43,456 bases of DNA from UBA1370 sp964515115 (GTDB lineage: Bacteria > Patescibacteriota > Microgenomatia > UBA1400 > PJMF01): NCBI GenBank assembly GCA_964515115.1, contig CAZESB010000007.1, positions 1 through 43,456 on the forward strand. Reading direction: 5' to 3'. The translations under genes and the position numbers were made by a program. Positions 30,672 through 39,819 of this stretch are shown here, piece by piece; the first letter of the stretch is position 1, and every line of letters starts with the position of its first letter. The notes under the pieces are model-generated. The model ran no database searches and had not been told where the DNA came from. It saw nothing but the letters and a program-made list of their open reading frames with translations.

Positions 30672-31775
30672 TTAGAGATATTCTTTCTGTTTTTCTTCCT
30701 TGAGGCGAGTGACTATTTTTTTGACATCCTGAGTCCTGCTTTTAGGCACAATCATCAGGATTTCATCGGTATCAATCACTACCAAATCATCTACACCGAC
30801 AATTGCCACTAGCCGGCCACTAGTATGAATTAAGTTGTTATGGGATTCAATAGAGAGAGTGTGAATATTGGTGCCTTCTCCCAAAATGACGTTACCGGAG
30901 ATGTTTTTCTTTTCCAGATCATAAACCACTTTCCAATCACCGATATCATCCCAGCCAAAGTCACCGGGAATGAGTACTAGATTGTCGGCTTTTTCAGAAA
31001 TAGCATAATCAATTGCGATTGCTTCTGCCTGCTGGTATAAATTTTCCAACTGGCTATGAAATTTTGGCGGCGAGAGTTCCAGCAGAACCTGGGCTTGTTG
31101 CCACATTTCCGGCATGTGTTTCTGAAAAGCTTGCTCAATAGTGTTGACATTCCAGACGTAGTTGTTGGCATTCCAAAAATACTTGCCGGTAGAAATGAAA
31201 CCTCTGGCAGTAGCCTCGTTGGGCTTTTCGGTAAAACTTGCCACTTTGAAAAGAGTTAGACCATGATCAAGTTTTTTGATGTCTTCACCGATTTTAATAT
31301 AACCAAGACCTGATGAGGGGTAAGTAGGAGTGATGCCGACAGTGACTAAGTAATCGCTTTCAGTTGCCACTTGAGAAGCTGCCGTAATAACTCTGATAAA
31401 CTCGGCTTCATTAGCGACAGCATGATCGGAGGCCAGATTAACTACCACCGCTTTCGGATCGAGATTTTTAGCGAAGAGGGAGCCGACCAACATAGCCAGA
31501 GCCGTATCACGCTTTTGCGGCTCGCAAATAACATTTTGCTCAGGCACATTTGGTAGCTGTTCTTTAACATCCTTTTGGTAAAGTTCATTAGTGACAACGA
31601 TAATTCTTTCCCAAGGAATGAGCTTATTGATACGGTTGGCTGTTTGTTGAATAAGGGTGTTATCGCCTAGTAGTTTTAAAAATTGTTTGGGAGTTTGGGT
31701 TCTGGATTTTGGCCAAAGCCGAGTGCCACCGCCGCCCGCTAGAATAACCGCGTAAGTATGATCAAGATGATTCAT
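30672..31775 (-). CDS. manC: Mannose-1-phosphate guanylyltransferase
   Basis: A 367-residue nucleotidyltransferase making GDP-mannose from mannose-1-phosphate and GTP. The signature is ILAGGGGTRLWPKSR (GGGGTRLWP at 14-22), followed by TPKQFLKLLGDNTLIQQT. FTEKPNEATARGFIS, WNANNYVWN and GDFGWDDIGDW are further family marks. The C-terminal phosphomannose isomerase domain found in bifunctional ManC/AlgA is absent, so the enzyme is monofunctional. The gene start overlaps the previous GT gene by 14 nt, and AAAGG stands just before the ATG. It implies that mannose, or a sugar derived from GDP-mannose, enters the glycan made by its neighbours. Confidence 0.93.
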   Translation of the reverse strand: MNHLDHTYAVILAGGGGTRLWPKSRTQTPKQFLKLLGDNTLIQQTANRINKLIPWERIIVVTNELYQKDVKEQLPNVPEQNVICEPQKRDTALAMLVGSLFAKNLDPKAVVVNLASDHAVANEAEFIRVITAASQVATESDYLVTVGITPTYPSSGLGYIKIGEDIKKLDHGLTLFKVASFTEKPNEATARGFISTGKYFWNANNYVWNVNTIEQAFQKHMPEMWQQAQVLLELSPPKFHSQLENLYQQAEAIAIDYAISEKADNLVLIPGDFGWDDIGDWKVVYDLEKKNISGNVILGEGTNIHTLSIESHNNLIHTSGRLVAIVGVDDLVVIDTDEILMIVPKSRTQDVKKIVTRLKEEKQKEYL

Positions 31776-32991
31776 GAACGCCTTTCGTCAGATTTTTCGA
31801 GTATGTTATGAACAAATCATACACTTTTTTAGTGAATTGGGTAGTAAAAGATTGGCTATTAAAACGCTGGGCGTTTTTGCTTAATAGCTCAGGGTCGAAG
31901 TTGGTTGCTGCCAGTTTTTTCATGGCTGCGATCAAAGCTGCCCGGCTTTCCTCCTGGATGTGCAGACCGTGAATTTCATTTTTGATAATTTCCGCGGCGC
32001 CGCTTTTGTAGTGAAGGATAACCGGTTTACCGTAAAGATTGGCTTGCAAAGCAGTGATACCGAAATCTTCTATGCCTGGCATCAACAGCGCTTTGGTATG
32101 ATTGATGAGTTGAAGCAGGTCTGAATCGGTAGTGCTGCCGGTAAAAAAGACGCTTTTTTTGGCTGAGCGGTGAAAAAATTTCGCTAGAGATTCGCCGTCA
32201 TGACGAACCGCGGCTCTCTTTCCCGCTAGTTTAATCAGTTTTTGTTGCTGGTTGCCCGTACCGGCCACGACCAATTTTTTATGAAGATAAAGAGCAGCTT
32301 TGATGGCTAAATCAATCCTTTTGTATGGCACTAATCTTGAAACACAAAGATAAAATTCAGCAATAGGCAAAGGCTTAATTTCTGGCTTAAATGGCGAAAT
32401 TTCCGGCACCGGCGGGTACAAAACTGCTTCAGTGGTTCGAGAATAATAAGTTTTGGCTCGATCTTGAACTAACTGAGAAATTGGGATGATAAAATCCGGT
32501 CGGTGAGCAGCAACCTGATCCCACCAGCGCAAGTAATCTAAAAATCCGTGAGCAATTTGCCGAAAAATCGGTAAGCGAGTCAGTAGTTGAGCATCCAGAT
32601 ATTCCAAGCGATGAGAATAAATGTATCTAGGCGGAGTCAGTAAATAACAAAGATGAAGTTGATGAGGCTTGGTGACAATGCCCTTAGCTTCGCCGCTGGT
32701 AACGGAAATAATCAAATCATAGTTAGCTAAATTAAACGATTCAAAAGCCAAAGGCATCAATGGGGCTAGGAGTTGGGGACGGTGCCGAAAATAAGGCAAT
32801 TTTTGCAGAAAGGAAGCATGAATTTTTATGTTTTTGGCCCAATTCAGAGCATTTTCATTAAAAACAGCCGTAAAAAGCGGAGCGTGAGGAAAAATGTTAT
32901 GCAAAGATTTAATTACTTGCTCAGCACCGCCATACGGGGTGGTGGCTTTATCATAAACCAGTGCGACCGACAAATCAGAGAGCTTTTTCAT
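31762..32991 (-). CDS. Glycosyltransferase family 4
   Basis: A GT-B enzyme of about 409 residues. The N-domain reads SVALVYDKATTPYGGAEQVI, with the glycine pair of the acceptor domain. The C-domain has FYLCVSRLVPYKRIDLAI and KKLVVAGTGNQQ, which contact the nucleotide sugar. The E-x7-E site reads EDFGITALQ, so the second acidic residue is Gln here. The start is taken at the ATG at 32991 (MKKLSDLSVAL), which overlaps the upstream GT gene by 17 nt; an upstream extension would lie inside that gene. Being beside manC, a mannosyltransferase role with GDP-mannose is possible but unproven. Confidence 0.86.
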   Translation of the reverse strand: MKKLSDLSVALVYDKATTPYGGAEQVIKSLHNIFPHAPLFTAVFNENALNWAKNIKIHASFLQKLPYFRHRPQLLAPLMPLAFESFNLANYDLIISVTSGEAKGIVTKPHQLHLCYLLTPPRYIYSHRLEYLDAQLLTRLPIFRQIAHGFLDYLRWWDQVAAHRPDFIIPISQLVQDRAKTYYSRTTEAVLYPPVPEISPFKPEIKPLPIAEFYLCVSRLVPYKRIDLAIKAALYLHKKLVVAGTGNQQQKLIKLAGKRAAVRHDGESLAKFFHRSAKKSVFFTGSTTDSDLLQLINHTKALLMPGIEDFGITALQANLYGKPVILHYKSGAAEIIKNEIHGLHIQEESRAALIAAMKKLAATNFDPELLSKNAQRFNSQSFTTQFTKKVYDLFITYSKNLTKGVHESS

Positions 32992-34066
32992 AAATAGAAA
33001 TTGTTTGGACAGCCATTTTTTTCCAGCTATATTTTTGGGCAATTTTTTTGACCTTTTCCTCAAGTGATTTTAAGTTAGTGGTTTCTAATTTTTTAACCGC
33101 GGCTACAAAATCATCGACTTTGTGAGGATTAAACAAGATCGCTCCATCCTGATAAATTTCCCGGAAAATCGGAATATCGGACGCTAAAATTGGCGTACCT
33201 TGGGTCATAGCCTCCACCCCCGTCAGGCCAAAACCTTCCGAAAGTGAAGGCTGAACCAAGGCGGTTACCTGAGCATATTTTTGTCGCAAAGCTTGATCGC
33301 TCAAATACCCAAGCAAACTCACTTGCTTTTGCAGCCCGAGAGAATGAATAAAAGCTTGAGTTTGTTTAGTAAAAATATTTCTGGAACCAGCAATTTCTAA
33401 TTGATATTGAGGCAGTTTGTGCAAAGCGGCAATCACCAAACGGACGTTTTTATGCGGATAAAGTGAGCCAACGTAGAGCAAGGTATTTTTTTGGCGCTTG
33501 GTTTTTACTGGCTGGAGCAGTGATTCTTCCACCCCCTCATAAGTCACCTCTATTTTGTTTTTAGCCTTGGGAAAGTACTCGCTCACTGTTTGTTTGATTG
33601 TTTGCGCCGGTACAATGACTTTTGCAGCCCGAACAAGAGCACAGCGCACCGTCAGTCGGTAAAAAAAGTACTTCAGCCAATATTGCAGCGCGCTGAGGGT
33701 GGTGACTTTTGAGCCGCGATGGTGGTGCCAAAGCAAGTCATGAATTGTGACTACTAAGGGTTTAAAGTACAAAATTGGCGCATTAAAATGCGGCACATGG
33801 AGTAAATCCAGCTTAGCCCGATAAAAATAAAGCGGCATTCGTAGTTGTTCGGCCACGGAGTAATGTTTTACCGGTGAATAAACAATAGTCAGGCGCGGCA
33901 GGCTGAAAAGTTTTCCCAAAACCAACTGGGCCTGTTGCTGATCATAAAAGAACAGGACCCAGTCGTGATTATTGTTTGTTAAGGTGTGGCGTAGGAGGTT
34001 TTGAATATACCTGCCTATGCCAGCGTGTTTAGTTCCTGCGAGCCGGCAATCGATGCCAATTCTCAT
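32975..34066 (-). CDS. Glycosyltransferase family 4 (mannosyltransferase-like)
   Basis: A 363-residue GT-B enzyme. It begins RIGIDCRLAGTKHAGIGRYI, the typical N-terminus of many GT4 mannosyl- and rhamnosyltransferases. VTIHDLLWHHHRGS follows in the N-domain. The C-domain has LLYVGSLYPHKNVRLVIAAL, and SEGFGLTGVEAMTQGTPIL carries an intact E-x7-E. The start ATG overlaps the TGA of the preceding gene as ATGA, which implies coupled translation. Donor and acceptor are unknown; GDP-mannose is likely, as manC is two genes downstream. Confidence 0.9.
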   Translation of the reverse strand: MRIGIDCRLAGTKHAGIGRYIQNLLRHTLTNNNHDWVLFFYDQQQAQLVLGKLFSLPRLTIVYSPVKHYSVAEQLRMPLYFYRAKLDLLHVPHFNAPILYFKPLVVTIHDLLWHHHRGSKVTTLSALQYWLKYFFYRLTVRCALVRAAKVIVPAQTIKQTVSEYFPKAKNKIEVTYEGVEESLLQPVKTKRQKNTLLYVGSLYPHKNVRLVIAALHKLPQYQLEIAGSRNIFTKQTQAFIHSLGLQKQVSLLGYLSDQALRQKYAQVTALVQPSLSEGFGLTGVEAMTQGTPILASDIPIFREIYQDGAILFNPHKVDDFVAAVKKLETTNLKSLEEKVKKIAQKYSWKKMAVQTISIYEKAL

Positions 34067-34554
34067 TTGCTTTTCTTGGTCACTCTCCTTCTGCTAGCTG
34101 GTTTTGCAGTTCTTCTGGCGCTAGTTCTTCTGGCAGTTTTTCTTCTGCCGGTTTTAGCTTCAGCTTCTTCAACTTCACTAATAGCTTGCTCAACAATACC
34201 TTCCAACTCGTCAAGCTCTTTTTGCGTGATCATCTCATCAGCGGTACCTTTACTAAAATCTACGTATTCAGCGATTTGGAGTTTTAAAGCTTTCATTTGA
34301 TTGGCGCGCCTGATGTTGCCGATAATCACATAAATGACATAAAGAACGGCAAAGGCAAAGGTAACTACAGGCAGCAGCTCAAGCAGCACTGGCTGTTCGA
34401 GTAATTGAGCCTGAGAATAAACGTAGGTGTAAAGCAATGATGGCAGAAGGGCGATGACGAAAAGCGAGGTCAAAACTGCCAAGATGGCCTCCAAAACTTT
34501 CTGCGTGTTCTGAGCGCGCAAGTCTTTGAGTTCAAAATAAATTGAAGAATGCAT
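34063..34554 (-). CDS. Unknown two-helix membrane protein with acidic segment and histone-H1-like basic tail
   Basis: I do not recognise this 163-residue protein. The first part has two hydrophobic helices (about 22-46 and 58-79) with a short loop. An acidic, helical stretch follows (QKELDELEGIVEQAISEVEE). The last 31 residues hold 15 Lys/Arg with Ala, Thr and Ser (for example TARRTSARRTAK), like histone-H1-type or HC1 tails. Both ends should be cytoplasmic. A short 15-bp DNA repeat encodes part of the tail. It sits inside the glycosyltransferase run, overlapping both neighbours at start and stop, so it is cotranslated with them. It may organise glycosyltransferases at the membrane or bind nucleic acid or anionic lipid; this is speculation. 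Confidence 0.78.
   Translation of the reverse strand: MHSSIYFELKDLRAQNTQKVLEAILAVLTSLFVIALLPSLLYTYVYSQAQLLEQPVLLELLPVVTFAFAVLYVIYVIIGNIRRANQMKALKLQIAEYVDFSKGTADEMITQKELDELEGIVEQAISEVEEAEAKTGRRKTARRTSARRTAKPASRRRVTKKSK
34108..34149. repeat. Short 15-bp tandem repeat encoding the basic tail
   Basis: AGTTCTTCTGGC occurs at 34108-34119 and again at 34123-34134, a period of 15 bp, and a third degenerate copy follows. On the coding (minus) strand each unit encodes five residues of the type ARRT-S/A. Slippage here could change the length of the Lys/Arg tail without shifting the frame. Confidence 0.7.
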
Positions 34555-35414
34555 TAGAGTGCTCCTTTTTTAATAACTAATATATACTTAATTACTGACC
34601 TAAAAAAACTTGGGTATAAATCTTTATAGTGTTTGTCATAGTATTGTAGCATGGTGTCGTAGAAGTAGCGCCTGGTCTTTCTGGCAATTTTTTGTGAGCT
34701 GCTTTTGATGCCTGATTTATTTTTATGATGGATAACCTTCACCTCTGGGTGAAAGATAATTTGGTAACTGGCTTCGCGAAAACGCTTGCACCAATCCAAG
34801 TCTTCAGCATACATGAAAAACCGTTCATCTAATAAACCCACCTCAGCGATAGCTGCTTGCCGGACAATCATGGCGGCGCCTGATACCGCGTCAACGGTGT
34901 GAATGGATGACAAGTCTTTATAAAACTGATGATACTGGCCGAATAGTTTGCTTTTGGGAAAAAGGCTCTCCAGGCCGAGCATGTAAGTAATAGACGGCCA
35001 AAGCGAAGGCTCGCCTCGATGACTGGCGGGGTCAATTTCGCCATTGGTGAATTCTACTCTGGGACTGATGACTGCTACTTGGGGATGAGCTTCAATAAAT
35101 TCAAGCAAAATGTCCAGGTTCGACTGCGAAGTAAACTCAACGTCTGAATTCAACAACATCACGTATTTGGCTCTGGATTTCTCGAGAGCACGGTTGTTGG
35201 CGTAAGCAAAACCATAATTTTGGCCTAACTCGATAATTTCCACCCATCTATACTCTCTTCTGAGCATTTTGAGCGAATCGTCTTCGGAACCATTGTCAAC
35301 CACGGTAACCTTAACTTTAGCTTTGGTTTTATCCAAATAGGCTTCTTTCAGTGAAGTGAGCGTTTTTTTCAGCCAGAATTGACTGTTGTAATTAACGATA
35401 ATAATTTCTAGCAT
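34554..35414 (-). CDS. Glycosyltransferase family 2 (WbbL/rhamnosyltransferase-like)
   Basis: A GT-A enzyme of about 286 residues. It starts MLEIIIVNYNSQFWLKKTL. The nucleotide site VVDNGSEDDS, the metal site LLNSDVEF and the late motif FFMYAEDLDWCKRF fit the WbbL-type subgroup, which often transfers rhamnose or related sugars. The ATG at 35414 is preferred because it gives the family start and lies 1 nt after the stop of the preceding gene; an upstream start would overlap it by 44 nt. The sugar is not known. Confidence 0.9.
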   Translation of the reverse strand: MLEIIIVNYNSQFWLKKTLTSLKEAYLDKTKAKVKVTVVDNGSEDDSLKMLRREYRWVEIIELGQNYGFAYANNRALEKSRAKYVMLLNSDVEFTSQSNLDILLEFIEAHPQVAVISPRVEFTNGEIDPASHRGEPSLWPSITYMLGLESLFPKSKLFGQYHQFYKDLSSIHTVDAVSGAAMIVRQAAIAEVGLLDERFFMYAEDLDWCKRFREASYQIIFHPEVKVIHHKNKSGIKSSSQKIARKTRRYFYDTMLQYYDKHYKDLYPSFFRSVIKYILVIKKGAL

Positions 35415-35415
35415 T

Positions 35416-36618
35416 TTATTTTTTCTTAGTGCTGCCGATTTTCTGATATATCTGGTCAAGTTTTTGTGAAATCAATTTCCAGTCATATTGGCTCTGAACA
35501 AACTCTTTGCCGTTTTTGGCTAAAGTTTTTCGCTTTGCTTCGTTTTCGAGTAGTTCTACAATCATCGCTGTCATTTCCTCGGCAGTATTGCTAATCATAA
35601 CATGTTTGTTGTGCTCGACCCTCAGTCCTTCTACTGCGGTGCTGGTAGCCACAATCGGCGTGCCTGAAGCCATGGCTTCAAGGATTTTGTAGCGAGTACC
35701 TTTGCCGCTGAAAACCGGCGCCACCAGAATGTGAGCCTGGGTGAAGGCATCGCGAATATCTTCTACCCTGCCCAGTACCGAGATGCCGGCTATCTTTCCG
35801 TAAGCAATTACTTCTTCCGTCGGGGCATTACCAACAATATTCAAGTTTGCCTGAGGAAGACGCTGTTTCACCAACGGCCAAACCTGATTAACCAAAAACC
35901 TGACCGCCTCAATATTAGGCAGCCATTTGAAAGTGCCCACGGATAAGAGGGTGGGAGTTTTTGGTTCTTGGCGTTTTTTTTGATTAAACCAAGCAGTGTC
36001 GACGCCGTTTTCAACCACCGCTACTTTTTGCGGATTTTTGACATCTTTAGCAACCAAGTGCCTATCTTCATCACTCATCACTACCAGCCGATCAGCCAGA
36101 TTCCAGTAGTGCTTTTCCCAGTATTTAATTTTGAAAATGTCAATCATCAGTAAAGGCTGCAAGAAAAAACTGGCTTTTTTAGCATAACTTTCGTAACCGA
36201 GATACTCGATAGTCTGCTCTACCAAAATAATCGGAATACGAGTTTTGGGAATGTGAGGCATCATGTAGAAAGTCTCAGCGTGAATCAGGTCATAATCGTT
36301 GGCTTTCAGTTCTTTGGCAACAGCAGTAATGACTTGAGGAACTAAATTGCGCATTACCAGGAACGGAAAGGTAGAAAAACCGGTTTTGAGAATGTTGCTT
36401 AAAGTGAAGGGGTGGCTTGATCTTTTGAAGACCTGGACTTGAGAACAGTATTTTTCCAATTCAGGAATAAATTTTTTTTCTTCCTCGTCTTTAATGAGTG
36501 CGAAAAGAGTAACGTCGTATTTGTCGGAAAGTTTTTTCAAGAGATTGTAGGTTCTGATTTGACCTCCGGAAAGCAAGGGATAGGGCAGATAGGGGGTTAA
36601 CATCAAGACCTTCATCAT
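35416..36618 (-). CDS. Glycosyltransferase family 4
   Basis: A 400-residue GT-B enzyme. The N-terminus KVLMLTPYLPYPLLSGGQIR has the usual first strand and glycine-rich acceptor loop. The C-domain has TLLSVGTFKWLPNIEAVRF, NIVGNAP and FSGKGTRYKILEAMASGTP, where Lys and Glu contact the donor phosphates. This pattern resembles sugar transferases of the TPR/PEP-CTERM-associated GT4 group. The start overlaps the GT39 stop (ATGATG), so the second Met is also possible. Donor and acceptor are unknown. Confidence 0.9.
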   Translation of the reverse strand: MMKVLMLTPYLPYPLLSGGQIRTYNLLKKLSDKYDVTLFALIKDEEEKKFIPELEKYCSQVQVFKRSSHPFTLSNILKTGFSTFPFLVMRNLVPQVITAVAKELKANDYDLIHAETFYMMPHIPKTRIPIILVEQTIEYLGYESYAKKASFFLQPLLMIDIFKIKYWEKHYWNLADRLVVMSDEDRHLVAKDVKNPQKVAVVENGVDTAWFNQKKRQEPKTPTLLSVGTFKWLPNIEAVRFLVNQVWPLVKQRLPQANLNIVGNAPTEEVIAYGKIAGISVLGRVEDIRDAFTQAHILVAPVFSGKGTRYKILEAMASGTPIVATSTAVEGLRVEHNKHVMISNTAEEMTAMIVELLENEAKRKTLAKNGKEFVQSQYDWKLISQKLDQIYQKIGSTKKK

Positions 36619-38081
36619 TCTGCCTCCTTTCTTTTAGTGAGATCGAGCAACAAATATTCGTCGGTTTTTTCGATGATAAAATATTTTTCTGCCAGTTCTT
36701 TGGCTTCATCGTCGTCGGAGGTGGTAATGTAGTGAGTGGCGCCTTTAGCAATTTTACTGCTAATGTCGCCTCCGATCGGCCAACCTGGTCGGTCGGTTTG
36801 GAAAAGAAAAGCGGTGTCTCCTAAAGCCGGAGCAATTACTAAGGCATCAGGTGGGGTTTTCTCACTAACAGTTTGTCCTGCCCGAACATATTCCCAGTGG
36901 TTGACATTAAAATATCCGCGTACTTGAGTCCAAGCAGCAGCAATCATAGTCAGGAAGGCAAAGCTTGTCAAAGCTAGGGCGGCTACGTGGTTATAAACCG
37001 GTAATTTGGACAGTCTTTTGGCCCACTGTCGATTGATGAACTTATAAAGCATAGCTACACCTTTACCAACAGTGATACTGAGAATTGGCAACATAATGAT
37101 TTGGTAGTAATCATGTTGAACGTTACCGGTGGCGAAAACTGCCAAGTAGCCGCCGATCCCCAACCACCAGGCTAAATAAAGCAGGGTGTCTTTATTTTTA
37201 TCCATAAGACCGAAGGGCAAAAAGATCAAGCCAGCGAAGCCAAGCATTAATTTTGTCAGCCGCTCGTAGCCCAACCACCTAAACCAAGCCGGACGAAATC
37301 TAATACCATTGCCGTTGTAAAGCCAATCAGAAGCGGGAATTCCTTCCGGATAATTGCTGATCCAATCGCGCCAGAGCAATAATGGCATTACCGTTATAAC
37401 GCCATAAAGATAGAGCCAAATATTTTTCCAAAAATTTTTACCGAATTGCTGCCAAACCATAATCGCAAAAACCGGTGCCAAAAACACCACAAAAGGCTTG
37501 AGTAGCAGGGCGGTAGCTAAGCTCAACACCGAGCTTAAGTACCAGCCAAAAGAGCGGCGCTTGCTCCAGCGGTCAAAACTATAGATAGCAAAAGTAGCAA
37601 AGAAAAGCATGGCTGGCTCGGGCAAAATAGCGCGTGAGTAATAAATGGAATACGGTAAAACTGCGAAAGTGAGTGCAGCCAGATAGGCTACTCTCTTACC
37701 CGACCACTCTTTGACCAACAAAAATATGGCCACTAAAGTTCCCAGGGAAAAAATTATTGAAACCATTCTGCTGGTAGGCACTAGTGGTAGAGACGGAAAA
37801 ACTCCGAGTAAGCCGGCAATTAAGGCATTTACCAAAGGAAATTCCACCATGCGGTAACCCTCCGGATTGTCTTTGCCGCTGGGGATGCTGGAAACGTCGT
37901 GGTACTTTGGCTCCAATAAGTCGATACCATTTTTCTGAAATTCTCTGGTGACTGAGGCCGTATCTGCTTGTCGCCAGCTGTGCCAATCAAGGAGTGGATA
38001 ATTAAGTCGATAAAGTCGCACCCCCAAAGCCAAAAAAATAATTAAGATCAGCAGTGGGTAACGGGTGACAAAATTTTTCAT
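36615..38081 (-). CDS. Glycosyltransferase family 39/ArnT-like, polyprenyl-phosphate-sugar dependent
   Basis: A 488-residue polytopic membrane enzyme with about ten helices. The first outer loop has LDWHSWRQADTASVTREF, with the Asp and the RQ-D pattern of the GT-C fold PMT/ArnT family. ILPEPAMLFF is the second typical motif. Such enzymes move a sugar from polyprenyl phosphate to an acceptor outside the membrane. A soluble C-terminal segment (ALVIAPALGDTAFLFQTDRP) follows the helices. A polyprenyl-phosphate-sugar synthase is not evident next to it. It lies 3 nt after the O-antigen ligase-like gene. Confidence 0.87.
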   Translation of the reverse strand: MKNFVTRYPLLILIIFLALGVRLYRLNYPLLDWHSWRQADTASVTREFQKNGIDLLEPKYHDVSSIPSGKDNPEGYRMVEFPLVNALIAGLLGVFPSLPLVPTSRMVSIIFSLGTLVAIFLLVKEWSGKRVAYLAALTFAVLPYSIYYSRAILPEPAMLFFATFAIYSFDRWSKRRSFGWYLSSVLSLATALLLKPFVVFLAPVFAIMVWQQFGKNFWKNIWLYLYGVITVMPLLLWRDWISNYPEGIPASDWLYNGNGIRFRPAWFRWLGYERLTKLMLGFAGLIFLPFGLMDKNKDTLLYLAWWLGIGGYLAVFATGNVQHDYYQIIMLPILSITVGKGVAMLYKFINRQWAKRLSKLPVYNHVAALALTSFAFLTMIAAAWTQVRGYFNVNHWEYVRAGQTVSEKTPPDALVIAPALGDTAFLFQTDRPGWPIGGDISSKIAKGATHYITTSDDDEAKELAEKYFIIEKTDEYLLLDLTKRKEAE

Positions 38082-38084
38082 AAC

Positions 38085-39818
38085 TTACCGAGCAGCCAAG
38101 CGGCGCAACCTGTTTTCAAAACGATTCATCTGTTCAAGAAAAGGAATAGCTTTATTACCAAACTCAATTTGCACTAAAGCAAACAAAATGCCAGTGATGC
38201 TCCAAAAAGTAAAGGCGACTTTTGAGGCAGCGTAAACATCGATATAGGTAGCGTTAATCAGCAAACCAACGCTAGCAGCAATATAGCCAATCGCTAGTGA
38301 AGTCGCAAAAACGGACTTATCACCTTTTTTGTAAAGCTGGTAAGCCCAATAGATAGCAAAGGCAATGGCCCCATAAAAGACTGTGAAACCTAGGATACCG
38401 GTTTCACCCAGAGTTCTGAGAAAATTATTATCAGTACTTTCGGCTTCGGTGAAATGATAAGCTGTTTCTTTGGTGAGGGTGGCATAGCCGCTACCAAGTA
38501 GTGGATTGGACATGAAACCCTCAATAGCTTTTGGCCAAAGATAATCAAGTCTAATGGCCACAGATAAACCATATTTAAGAGCGTTTTCTGAATAAGTTCG
38601 TGGAACTTCAATTTCTTGATACTCAAGGTTGCCATCAGCTGAGATAGTGGCCACTTTTTTAATATCCGGCACGTCAATATAGACATCACTGGGTCGGTCA
38701 GGGACGGGGCGTTGGTCTGAGGCCACCATTACCTCTGCCTCTTCAGTAGAAATAGCCCCTTCTGGTTTATCAAAAAGCTGCCCGCTTTTGAGTTTATTCC
38801 TAAATTCTTTGGTTACTCCAAGTGGCATTAAAATGTAATTATCAGCTATCCTGCTACTGGTTTTAAGAGCATTGGTATAAGCCTGGTAAACGGGGGGATA
38901 GCCTTCCAAAGTTTGCACTAGCCTGTCATACATGTCGTCGCCGAAAGTTAGTAATAAAATGACGGTAGTAAACATCGCTGCCGCGTATCGGCTGAAGAAA
39001 TACAAAATTTTTTGTTTCCAGGTAGATTTTTTCAGAGCTTTTAAAAGTACTACTAAAGCCGTAGCAACGACAAAAGCAATAAATGAAGATCTAGCGCCAC
39101 TAACGATCAGCAACCACAAGCTGAGCAAGAACAGAATACCCAGACCATATTTTTGCAGGTGTTGTTTCACACTCAAGTAAAGGGCTAGCAGGATGGGCAA
39201 AATGATCACTAAGTAACCAGCCAAGTCGTAATGACCGCCAAAAGTAGACTGAACCCGAGCGTGCTCGGTTAGGTAGAGCCTGATGCCTTTGCTGAATTCG
39301 CGGTTCATGGTGGAATAGACCGGCCAATAAAAATATTTCTGGCCGACACCATAAATACCAATTCCCAAAAGAGTGCCCAGCACGATAAAAATTAGAATCT
39401 TTAAATCCTGGCGAGTTTTAACTGCGCTGGAAATAAAGAAAAAGAGGGCAAAATATTCAAGATAACGGAAATAATGCAAGGCAGTTTTGCCAACATGTAG
39501 TGGTTCCAGTGGTACTGTTTGAGTGATAAAGACAGCAGAAAAGGTGGACAGCAGTCCGATTACCGCGTAAGCCAAAATAAACGGAGTCAGCGGTGTTTTC
39601 CACTCGGCTTTTTTTCTAATTACTTGAATCAGCCAAACAATGGCAGTAACGCCTACTAATAAATCTTCGAGTCTAACTCGAACAATGTAGCCGGGGATGG
39701 CGTCAAACAGCGGTAATTTAGGGAAAAGTGGGATAAAAGCCAGTAAAAAACCACCCAAGACCAGCAAAATATTTTTGTCAAGCCACTTAGCCAGGCGGCG
39801 TGTTCGAGTTTTTAGCAT
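38085..39818 (-). CDS. O-antigen ligase/polymerase-like protein (WaaL/Wzy family)
   Basis: A 577-residue membrane protein with about 12 hydrophobic helices. The segment TFGGHYDLAGYLVIILPILL and the loop STDNNFLRTLGETGILGF are typical of the Wzy_C/O-antigen ligase family. A large outer loop (about residues 320-440) lies before the last group of helices. These enzymes link polyprenyl-bound glycans to each other or to an acceptor on the outer face. No lipid A genes are seen, so a role in polymerising a cell-wall or S-layer-type glycan, or ligating it to a protein, is likelier than LPS ligation. It starts 1 nt after the GT2 stop. Confidence 0.88.
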   Translation of the reverse strand: MLKTRTRRLAKWLDKNILLVLGGFLLAFIPLFPKLPLFDAIPGYIVRVRLEDLLVGVTAIVWLIQVIRKKAEWKTPLTPFILAYAVIGLLSTFSAVFITQTVPLEPLHVGKTALHYFRYLEYFALFFFISSAVKTRQDLKILIFIVLGTLLGIGIYGVGQKYFYWPVYSTMNREFSKGIRLYLTEHARVQSTFGGHYDLAGYLVIILPILLALYLSVKQHLQKYGLGILFLLSLWLLIVSGARSSFIAFVVATALVVLLKALKKSTWKQKILYFFSRYAAAMFTTVILLLTFGDDMYDRLVQTLEGYPPVYQAYTNALKTSSRIADNYILMPLGVTKEFRNKLKSGQLFDKPEGAISTEEAEVMVASDQRPVPDRPSDVYIDVPDIKKVATISADGNLEYQEIEVPRTYSENALKYGLSVAIRLDYLWPKAIEGFMSNPLLGSGYATLTKETAYHFTEAESTDNNFLRTLGETGILGFTVFYGAIAFAIYWAYQLYKKGDKSVFATSLAIGYIAASVGLLINATYIDVYAASKVAFTFWSITGILFALVQIEFGNKAIPFLEQMNRFENRLRRLAAR

Positions 39819-39819
39819 A

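Noticed and set aside
39160..39180. TGTTTCAC string considered as a parS half site
   Set aside because: The second half of the palindrome is absent, and the sequence is coding within the O-antigen ligase-like gene.
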